Assembly: GCF_028583425.1 (NCBI RefSeq)
Contig: NC_072793.1
Span: 97,139,689 to 97,203,688, forward strand
Reading direction: 5' to 3'
Length of the DNA: 64,000 bases
Source of the DNA: Eublepharis macularius
Taxonomy: Eukaryota > Chordata > Lepidosauria > Squamata > Eublepharidae
Below, one piece after another: positions 56,188 to 64,000 of the stretch. Below the pieces are notes generated by a model. The model was not told the DNA's origin. It saw only the letters and a list, made by a program, of their open reading frames with translations, and did no database searches. Within the stretch, counting starts at the first letter, position 1. Each line of letters opens with the position of its first letter. Position numbers and translations under genes: made by a program.

Positions 56188-56802
56188 GTATACCGTCTCC
56201 ATAGAGTTGCCTGTATTACAGGATCCTGTATTTGCTTCATAGGAATGGGGTGTATTTTGTAGCCATGGTTTTTCTAATTTGCTTTGGGCCTTCTCTATGT
56301 TGGTTTGTGAGTTTTTAGAGCCTTTGCTGATCATAAAGAATAAAGTTTTCATTGGCAGTACTGATTGTGGGCTACGGATGAAGCTTCCTGCAATCCAAAG
56401 AATATTTATGAAACTTGCTTCTGAGTAGACCTGTATGGGATGCTCCAACTGCCCATCGATGATGGGTTTAACCTAAATAAGGAAGACTTGTCTTGTGTGC
56501 AAGTGTACAACTTAGCTCATTTGCCTGAGTCTTCTACAACTTTTGCTTTTAGGCACATTAGAGTACTTGCTCTCAGCTTGTGACTGATTGAGTTTGAATT
56601 GTATGGGTCAAAATTTGGGGATCTGGCATGTGCATGGCATGTGCATGTGCATGGTTCTGTCTTGCAGCAGTGGAAGAGGAAATGGATTGAATCTGATGAC
56701 TTCAGGTCTCTTCCCACAGTTACGTGTTCGCAGCAGAGAGGGGTGTTTTTTTCTCACTGTGCCAAGTTGAACAGCATCAAAGTTTGTTACTTCTTTTTAC
56801 AG

Positions 56803-56929
56803 AATGGTCTCAGCGGGACTTGGAAAGAGCTGAAAATGTGAAATTCTGCCGTCAGTACCTCATCTTCCATGACAGCCAGTCCATCGTATACTCTAGCCCC
56901 TCTGGCAACTGCACTGAAATAAAGGGAGA
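56803..56929 (+). CDS. APEH: APEH exon 3
   Basis: Acceptor TTTTTACAG, donor GA|GTAAGT. Encodes EWSQRDLERAENVKFCRQYL, IFHDSQSIVYSSPSGN and the start of KGE, matching APEH (WTQRDLERMENIRFCRQYLV in human). It begins the beta-propeller domain. Confidence 0.96.
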
Positions 56930-57437
56930 GTAAGTCTTCATTTGCTGTATTGTTTTACTCTTTCTGACAGAAATATCAGACTACGTTTAACTCTAAAGCC
57001 TTACAATGAATGCTGTTTCCTGTGGGCTTATGGAAGTGGTCCATTTCCCTGGAAACCAAGCATAGCCTTGACACTTAATTGCCAGGGTTGGGTGTATTCA
57101 GCATCAAAAGAAATTCCAACTTCTTCACCAGATGTACTCAAATTTTGTGATGAGAATTTGTGTAAATTACATATACTTGCATGCATTTACTTTGTTTAAT
57201 GAGCTTCCAAGATTTAGGTTTTCAAATAACGTAGAATTTTATAGAGTAATTCAGTAGTAAGCAGCTCAGCTAGCACTTAATTTTTCTTCTTGGCTCCTTT
57301 GTGCATCCAGGCAAGGCCCCTTTTCATGCAACATTTGCTTGCCTAATATGTCTGCTCTTATTCCTTGTTCATTCATATCCTGGACCATGCCTGCAGTGCT
57401 AACTTTCGGTATACTAACTATAGGCTTTCCCTCTTAG

Positions 57438-57528
57438 ACTACTCAGCCGTGATTCTCCCAGTGGAGCTCAGAAAGCTGTTCTGCGAAAGACCAGCAATAA
57501 CAAAGGCGAGGAAAAACAGTTCCTAGAG
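57438..57528 (+). CDS. APEH: APEH exon 4
   Basis: Acceptor CCCTCTTAG, donor GAG|GTACAA. Encodes LLSRDSPSGAQKAVLRK and KGEEKQFLE, matching the mammalian protein (LLSRESPSGTMKAVLRK). Confidence 0.95.
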
Positions 57529-57866
57529 GTACAAATTGGTGGAAACCAACCATGTTTCTTTAGCATTTTTGTTATAATCAGAACAAGGCCTTCTAGAGAT
57601 ACTCAGCCCTTTCATTCCCAAAACAACATGACTTCCCTCTGTATCATTGTTCAATGAAAATAACAAAACTGTTACCAATCCCACCTTGTTCAACTCTCAG
57701 GAGGTAGCTGTATGTCATCTGTTACTTGCTGATCTTTGGTGACAGGAGTGGGAAATGTTAGTGGGTGCTATGTAGTTCAGAATGAACCTGGCCTGGTTCA
57801 CCTCCAAGAAGCCCCAAGGTCAGCAAAGAGTTCCAAGACTAATGTTGTGATGTGCTGATCTTACAG

Positions 57867-57942
57867 GTGTGGGAAAAGAACCGCAAGGTGAAGAGTATTG
57901 AGTTATCAGCTCTGGAGAAACACGGCCAAGTGTATGAAGATG
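57867..57942 (+). CDS. APEH: APEH exon 5
   Basis: Acceptor TCTTACAG, donor GATG|GTGAGG. Encodes VWEKNRKVKSIELSALEKHG and QVYED, conserved with human VWEKNRKLKSFNLSALEKHG. Part of the propeller. Confidence 0.95.
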
Positions 57943-58213
57943 GTGAGGCTTCCTTGTAGCTCTGCCTGGATTTTTAAGAGGTTTGAGCTTTTTTGTCAGG
58001 TGTGATGACAGGGCTTAGGGAATCTTGGCTGTAACTAGGTAGTGGAAGTTTTCATGATCATAGACCGCTGCTGCTTAAAAAGTTCTTCATGTAAACCAAA
58101 TTGTATTTGGTTGATAGGACAGCAGGCCGTGGAGTGCTGCTGGGCTCATCATGTTAGGGCTGTGGGAGTCAATGCTGCAGTTGAGTCTGTTGTGTTATTC
58201 TCTTTTTTTCTAG

Positions 58214-58374
58214 ACCAGTTTGGCTGCTTGGCTTGGTCACACTCGGAGACTCACCTTTTGTATGTGGCAGAGAAGAAGCGCCCTAAGGCAGAGTCCTTCT
58301 TTAAGGCAAAAGCTCCCGAACTGAGCGTTGAAGAGGAGCTGACCAAGACTGAGCAAGGAGACAAAGCCATCAAG
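58214..58374 (+). CDS. APEH: APEH exon 6
   Basis: Acceptor TTTTTTTCTAG, donor AAG|GTAGGA. Encodes DQFGCLAWSHSETHLLYVAE, KKRPKAESFFKAKA and a more variable acidic stretch ending GDKAIK. The conserved block SHSETHLLYVAEKKRPKAES is diagnostic for APEH. Confidence 0.96.
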
Positions 58375-59032
58375 GTAGGAGTGAGTCTTTGTTTTACACA
58401 GCACTTTGATCGCCAGGATACTTTTGGTTGTTAGCAAGCATGGGGATTTGAGTGCATCTTCCACTCTGACCAAGCTCTTTAAATGATGTTGCTGGCCAAA
58501 CATTGAAACTGCATAGTTTCAAGACAAGGGTGGCACCATTCCACTCTCCCTGCCAGTGTCCATGTTGCTTGTAAGTCTTTGGCTAGAAACTAGTCCCTTG
58601 CTATGTGCACAGAACATGTTATCAGACCCAGCCAAGATATCAGACTGTGCCATCAGTGAAAACCACCACTCTTCTTTTCCCAGTTTCAGCCTATGAAGTA
58701 TCATCCTATGATGGATTTGTGTTCTCTTATATATTTGGTATGAAGGAAGGCACCTCTTGAAAAGCCTGCTCTGAAGAGGCAGCAGTCAGGAACTGTTCGT
58801 GACTATTCAAGAGGTGTCTTCTTTCATTCCCTAAAATGGCTGTATTTGTGTGCATGTATGTGTATATGCTTGCTTGGTCTTAAGATGTGAAGCATTCTGT
58901 GTTTTGGCTGAAGTAAAGTGAAAACCAGCCACATAAGCCAGGGGAATCTGCCAGATAAATGAGCATCTCTTCACTTGCTGCCGTTCACAGCAGCAAATCT
59001 TGACATTATGATCTCTTTGTTGTCTTTTCTAG

Positions 59033-59170
59033 GGGGAGCAGTTTGTATTCTACGAAGACTGGGGAGAGACCCTGGTGGCTAAGAGTGTCCCTGTGCTGTG
59101 TGTATTGGACATTGAGAGCAACAATGTCTCAGTGTTAGAGGGTGTTCCAGAGCACATCTCTCCTGGCCAG
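59033..59170 (+). CDS. APEH: APEH exon 7
   Basis: Acceptor GTCTTTTCTAG, donor CAG|GTCAGT. Encodes GEQFVFYEDWGETLVAKSVP then VLCVLDIESNNVSVLEGVPE and HISPGQ, in phase 0 at both ends. Confidence 0.96.
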
Positions 59171-60600
59171 GTCAGTGATGAGCAATTGGGGAAAGGGTTG
59201 AGACCCTGCAGACCACAGACACTTAACAGGAATCTTCTTTGCCTGAGTGCTTCTCTTTCACATTATTATTCTGTCTATAAAGGCAGTATTGAAACTGAGA
59301 AGTAGGGTAATAACAGCAGTGGAGTAAAATTGCTGGGCTGTAGAGAAGGAGGTAGTCCATAGGAGCCTTGGAAAAGAATTTCAGATCCAATTGTTACCCA
59401 AAGAGCTACCCATGTCTGTCCTCTGACCCTAAGGGACATCTCTCTGAGCACATTCAGAGTGCACCAAAAGGGTTAACATATAAATTAGGGTCTATTCCTA
59501 TATATACCAGCATTCTGTGGGTGGTGCTAACCCTCACTGTAAGGAGATGGGAGGGGATTGCTGAATGAGAGAGGGAGGGGGGAGATTGGCAATAAACTTT
59601 CTGATGCAGTGGTGGGGAGTTAAAGACTTGACACTCAAGTTCAGTAATGGGATTTTACTACTACTAAATAAACAATGGAATAGCTACGAAGGCACATGCT
59701 AGAAAGAATACAATGAAAAATGCATAGCAAAACAAAGGGATGTTCACTTGTACACACTCCATAACATAAAAAGTTATAAATCATGCACGGCCATAATCAA
59801 CAAAACATAGCCAGTATGTTTTATGTTCCTAAATAGCTTAGTGTATGTGTAGGTGTGGAAGCAATAATAAAAATAAAACATACAATCTGTCCTGAAGAGT
59901 GATGTGACTAAGGTGGAAGATTCCCCAAAATAACCCCAAAATGGTAAACAAGAGGGATCGCTTATTAATTACATTCACAAGCCAAGGAGGTGCCTGATGT
60001 ATGGGCACATAGGGTGCATGGGGCACCATAGAAGTGTATTAAAACTACACAGAAAGGTTGTAAACCAAAGGGGGTATGAGCAAATCAACCAATACCTGTA
60101 GGAATGCTACCTTTTTGCTATAAATTGCCTATACAAGATGTAAATTAAACTCATTAATATAAACCCTTGGTATGTGTCTACATTCAGATTGGTTGGTATA
60201 AATTAATTTGGGCTAGGATTGGAAGTTGGTGTATTTGAGTATGTGGCAGGAAAACAAGGGATGAGTAATCGATTAAATGTAAGGGTTGAAAAGAGACAGG
60301 AATCTAGATACCTGGGGGTTAAGGTCGTTAGATTCCCTTAATGTGAACTATTGATGGCTAATAACAAGGTTCGGCTCAAATACAGTGTTTGATATGTGGT
60401 TCGGAATGGATTCTAAAAGAAGAAAGTACTACTTTTGTGGCTTTGATATTCAAGATGGATCAGAGCACCCTTAAACATAAAAGATAAACCATATTCCCAA
60501 CGACTCACCTCTTATCTTGGCGCAAGCACACTGAGGGCCCTGCGGTGCACCTGCGCCAGGGTAAAAGAGTTGTCAGTGGCAGACCTCTGAAGGGCCGCAT
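59171..60600. other. APEH intron 7, left part
   Basis: No coding exon. From about 59620 (TTGACACTCAAGTTCAG...GGGATTTTACTACTACTAAATAAAC) the sequence looks like an LTR or retroelement remnant of undefined extent. The right side passes into the GC-rich array. Confidence 0.35.
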
Positions 60601-61236
60601 AGCTGACAGGGAGGTGTAGCACGGAGGAGCCCCCCCCCATGCAGCCTTCCTGCTACCCTTGTGGCAGCTGCAGGGCCGTGTTGCACTTCCCCACCAGCTC
60701 CACGGCCCCTCAGAGGCCTGCCTGCGAAGCCAGTGGGGAGGCACCATGTGGGGGAGCCCCCCCAAGCCTTCCTGCCACCTCCACAGCGGCTGCAGGACCT
60801 TGCTGTGCCTCCCTGCTGCTTCTGCATCCCATCAGAGGCTTGCTGGGTGGGGAGGCACAGCATGGGGGGGCGCCCCTATGGCCTTCCTGCCATCTCCACG
60901 GTGGCTACAGGGCCGTGCTGTGCTTCCCTGCTGGCCACAAGGCCTGTCAGAAGCCTGCCTTGTGGAGCCGGCGGGGAGGTGCAGCATGGTGGAGCCCCCC
61001 CCCTACACACATTGCCTTCCCACCACCTCCACAGCGGCTGCAGGGCCATGCTGCACCTTCCCACTGCCTCTGCGACCAGTCTGAGGCCTGCCTGCGAAGC
61101 TGGTGGGGACAGAGGTGCAGTGCGGGGGAGCCTCCCCTCCCCCCCAGCCTTCGCGCTGCCTCAATGGCAGCAGTGGGGTCTTGACCCTGGTGCTAGAGCC
61201 CGTTGTATTTATTTTTACAATCGGCTCTGTTGCTAG
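60600..61236 (+). mobile_element. Candidate Helitron 3' end with internal GC-rich minisatellite
   Basis: At 61196-61227, GAGCCCGTTGTA and TACAATCGGCTC form a hairpin (two mismatches) 5 nt before CTAG, followed by T (61237). A short stem just before CTRR, inserted next to T, is the defining 3' terminus of Helitrons. Upstream is an array of about four 115-133 bp units with the landmark GGCTGCAGGGCC (60667, 60789, 60904, 61037). The 5' TC terminus was not located, so the left boundary is arbitrary. Long open frames across the array are repeat-driven and not genes. Confidence 0.5.
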
Positions 61237-61892
61237 TTACAATATAGCATCCATATAAGTTGCAGGGAACTGTCATCTTTATCAGACTTGGAGAGCTACC
61301 AATCTATTTGAAATTTTGCATGGAAATCCATCGTATTGATGTGATTTAAAAGTGATTTGACTAACTATACTGAACAGCAAGTAAAATTTCCTGTTCCCAA
61401 TAAATGTGGAATAGGAGAGAGTGAGACTAGTGGAATCCATTTGTTCCCAATTCTGGGTGCTTTTTCCTTGCATGGCAAGGTAAACTTCAAGCTGTGCCTC
61501 CAGAGTACTGAATTCCTCTGTGGACCTAGGCTGCTCTTAACCCTTGGAGAGGTGGTATCATGTACTGGGTACCCCTAAACCCCTGGTTGTAAGAAATTGA
61601 GTTAGTGTACATGTGGCGAAATGCTTGCCCAGGTGGTGATATTTTGATGCAGTGCCTTTTCATATTTTATCAGTGTGGGCGCAGTGGCATTACACTAGGA
61701 GCACTGGAGCTCCATAGGGAAAGGAGCAAGGTGTCTTCTACTAGTGTTTGCTTCAGGTTTTTCATACTATATATTTATTGGATTATTATTCCATGGCTCT
61801 TCTTTGAAGCCTCTCTCTGCATGTTGGAGACCTGTCCTGCCTAGTAAAGTCTAGTGCATTTACCCCTGACGTTGCTTTCTCTCTCCCTCTAG

Positions 61893-61984
61893 GCTTTCTG
61901 GACTCCTGGTGATACAGGGGTGGTATTTGCAGGCTGGTGGCATGAGCCCTTTCGTCTGGGATTGCGGCACTGCACCAATCGCAG
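61893..61984 (+). CDS. APEH: APEH exon 8
   Basis: Acceptor CTCCCTCTAG, donor CGCAG|GTGAGT. Encodes AFWTPGDTGVVFAGWWHEPF and RLGLRHCTNR, matching human AFWAPGDAGVVFVGWWHEPF. Phase 2 out. Confidence 0.96.
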
Positions 61985-62349
61985 GTGAGTGCCCTGTCAA
62001 AAGCAGCGGGGATCCATACAGGTTTGCCCCTCCATAATAGAATAGGGATGGAGGAGGACTAAATGGTGGGGAAATCAATATAAGAAGCATTTGTCATCTA
62101 CACCATGAGGTTTCTTTGCTGCAGTGATAACTTGGGGTTGAGGAACTCTTTCAGCATGTGGGGAGAGGTTGCTGTAGTCCATGACTATGGAGGAGGACAA
62201 GATGCATAGCTTCCTCAGATAGGTAGCTTCACCGAGTAGACGTTTTCAGGCCTTGCCCATTTCTGAGTGGAAAGTCTGCTTCTGCCTTGTTAGAAAGAAG
62301 TCAGCTGGGCTAGTAACACCACAGTACTCCTGCTTCTGTTCAGATAATG

Positions 62350-63197
62350 GGGGATTCCGCATGATTTTGATCGGACTTTCTGAGCAGTCGTGCTGCAATG
62401 GAGTTGTACGAATCCACCGCTCCCCGATTCCACATTAAGGCTTTTGTTTCACATAGACATTTCATTTCATCATGCTCAAAGTCCATCGTGCGGAATTTGC
62501 CAGTATAAAAAATCGATTCCTCATTGCTTTTCCCAGGGGAAGTGTCGACAGATGTGCATCTTCTTCATTTTTAAAAAATCCACCTCCACCCCCCAAAAAA
62601 CGTTGCTACATATAAACGTTGCATCAAACAAACACATTTGATAGGTCAGAACATTTCCCGCCGATATCGTGGAATGAGTATTGGTTATTGACATTTGGAG
62701 GGAAAATTGTTACCGATGATCCCGCTTTCCCTCTGCCTCAGAAGCTGTCAGCTGTCAGCGAGCAACAAATAACAAATTTGGCATGTTGAAAAACGGACCC
62801 GTTTTTCGTCTTCGTTACATGACACAGGATATGTTTCTGCATAGACTTGTAGAAATGTTGAAATGTTTTTTATATTAAAAAAAAATTTAAAAGAGGGGAA
62901 GGGAAAGGTAGTGGGTGTGGCTTAGAAAACGTGATTGGCCAATCAAGTTGTTTCGAAGGGCGAGAGAAAAGGGCAAGGGTGGGGAGAACATCGGATAAAG
63001 AATTTCACATGATTAAAATCCCTAATCTGCTGCGAATGGACAAATAAGTCGGGAAAAAGCGGGATGGAATAAAACGGACAAAACCTGCAGTGACTTTGAA
63101 TCTGCTGCTAGGATTGCCTTCCCACGTGTGGAAACACAAAGAAAAATCGAGGTCATTTGGAAGCTGAACAGCGGAAAACCACTAGTGCGGAATCACC
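62350..63197. mobile_element. Candidate DNA transposon/MITE with 12-bp terminal inverted repeats
   Basis: GGGGATTCCGCA at 62350-62361 faces TGCGGAATCACC at 63186-63197 (one mismatch). The interior also has repeated GCGGAAT/ATTCCGC words (62400-62490). No transposase is encoded and no target duplication was settled, so the superfamily is unknown. It lies in APEH intron 8. Confidence 0.5.
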
Positions 63198-63304
63198 GGA
63201 TGAGTAGGACAGTAGGCTGGCTGTAGGGAATGGGTGTCTTCTTTCCCCCTCCCCCAGAAAGTATTGCATAATCTGTCATCTCTGTTTTGTTTTTCTCCCC
63301 TCAG

Positions 63305-63345
63305 GTCAGCTCTCTTCTATGTGGATCTGACAGGCGGTCGTTGTG
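63305..63345 (+). CDS. APEH: APEH exon 9
   Basis: Acceptor CTCCCCTCAG, donor TGTG|GTGAGG. Encodes SALFYVDLTGGRC (human SALYYVDLIGGKC). Only 41 nt, with phases fitting both neighbours; the following intron is 88 bp. Confidence 0.94.
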
Positions 63346-63433
63346 GTGAGGGACCTGTTGCTATTGCACATTTCTCAGCCCTTGAGTTATCATGGACTTC
63401 GCTCTTCATTCACTGTCTCCCTTTCTGTTGCAG

Positions 63434-63555
63434 AACTGCTTTCAGATGATACCAAGGCTATTTGGTCTCCTCGCTTGAGTCCAGATCAGTGTCGCATTGT
63501 ATTTCTGGAAAACATGGCTTATGGACCACACCAACAATGCAGCCGCCTGTGCATG
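63434..63555 (+). CDS. APEH: APEH exon 10, gene continues beyond the window
   Basis: Acceptor TTTCTGTTGCAG, donor ATG|GTAAAT. Encodes ELLSDDTKAIWSPRLSPDQC, RIVFLENMAYGPHQQCSRLC and M, aligned to human ELLSDDSLAVSSPRLSPDQC. The next exon is outside the window, so the gene is partial here. Confidence 0.95.
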
Positions 63556-63814
63556 GTAAATATTGTGCTTGAGTCTTTGCCAGAGACTTCATGGTCTCTC
63601 AGTCTCTGTATAAAAGTCAGAGGATTCACTGAGTTTCTTGACCCATACTGGGCTTTGGGAGACTTCTCTGAGCGTAAATATTTGGGCATGAGCTCAGGTA
63701 GGACTCTGTCTGGACCTGAGTGCTTCCACTGCAATCATAGTGACAGCTGCAATTGGGAGCTCATATTCATTGGTGGAGTTTCAGCATTTTGTGTTGAACG
63801 GAAACAACAACAAC

Positions 63815-64000
63815 ATCTGATTTATATACTGACCTTCACTACAACTTAATGCCCACTCAGAGCGGTTTGCAAAGTGTGTTGTTATTATCCTCATGACAAT
63901 CACTCTGTGAGGTGGGTGGGACTGGGAGAGCTCTGAGAAGCTGTGACTGACCCAGCTGACTTCAAGTGGAGAAGTGGGAAATCAAACCCAGTTCTCCAGA
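63815..64000 (-). mobile_element. Squamate tRNA-type SINE, cut by the window end
   Basis: GATTTATATACTGACCTTCACTACAACTTAATGCCCACTCAGAGCGG, CTCTGTGAGGTGGGTGGGACTGGGAGAG and TGGGAAATCAAACCCAGTTCTCC form the right-to-left reading of a Sauria-type SINE, with the complement of a tRNA B-box (GGGTTTGATTTCC) near the end. The head lies beyond 64000. Confidence 0.7.

Noticed and set aside
60639..61236. Three overlapping + strand frames of 141-191 codons in APEH intron 7
   Set aside because: All three frames are open together over a GC-rich tandem array, the amino-acid composition repeats with the unit, and the stretch lies between two well-supported APEH exons.

Overview
This is vertebrate nuclear DNA, most likely from a squamate reptile (lizard or gecko grade). 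The reasons are the repeat population (CR1 and L2 LINE tails, a 5S-rRNA-derived SINE, tRNA-derived SINEs of the squamate type, hAT MITEs, a young chromodomain-type Ty3/Gypsy element, L1-type LINEs) and two conserved neuronal/housekeeping genes in the order BSN > APEH, both on the + strand. Mammals have the same order and orientation (human 3p21.31). The species cannot be fixed from sequence alone.

Layout. 1-11407 is intron upstream of the penultimate large exon of Bassoon (BSN). It carries a 4.6 kb hAT DNA transposon (1737-6336) filled with tandem arrays, a second probable hAT-type element (6345-7342), and a solo LTR (8301-8792) inserted in a SINE/LINE-tail repeat. 11408-18593 holds the last five coding exons of BSN, ending in the conserved C-terminus. 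At least one further splice donor lies 14 nt after the stop. A likely non-coding exon (18908-19005) and a long terminal 3'UTR exon (candidate start 20885, AATAAA at 26698-26703) follow. A 5'-truncated CR1 LINE sits in the last coding intron.

26.7-53.7 kb is intergenic and dominated by a nested transposon stack on the - strand. An L1-type LINE (29924-44091, flanked by a direct repeat of about 20 bp) was split twice. One insert is a complete Ty3/Gypsy LTR retrotransposon (33253-40188, 5-bp duplication CTTAC, two 417-bp LTRs differing at only two positions). The other is a short LINE carrying only an ORF1 and a poly(A) tail (31111-32625, 16-bp duplication), which resembles a half-LINE (HAL1-like). 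Downstream lie an L2-clade LINE 3' end (47645-48296), a SINE, and several LTR-like stretches that could not be bounded.

From 53.7 kb the window enters APEH (acylaminoacyl-peptide hydrolase). A CpG-rich promoter and a four-codon first exon (53976-53987) are followed by nine more exons up to 63555. All have canonical GT-AG boundaries and compatible phases. They encode about the first 300 residues (N-terminal extension and much of the beta-propeller). The catalytic hydrolase domain lies beyond the window. APEH introns carry a candidate Helitron 3' terminus with a GC-rich minisatellite (about 60600-61236), a 0.85 kb element with terminal inverted repeats (62350-63197) and SINEs.

The two host genes appear intact. 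Bassoon scaffolds the presynaptic active zone and APEH is a cytosolic serine peptidase; their adjacency is conserved synteny rather than a functional unit. Everything else recognisable is mobile-element derived.
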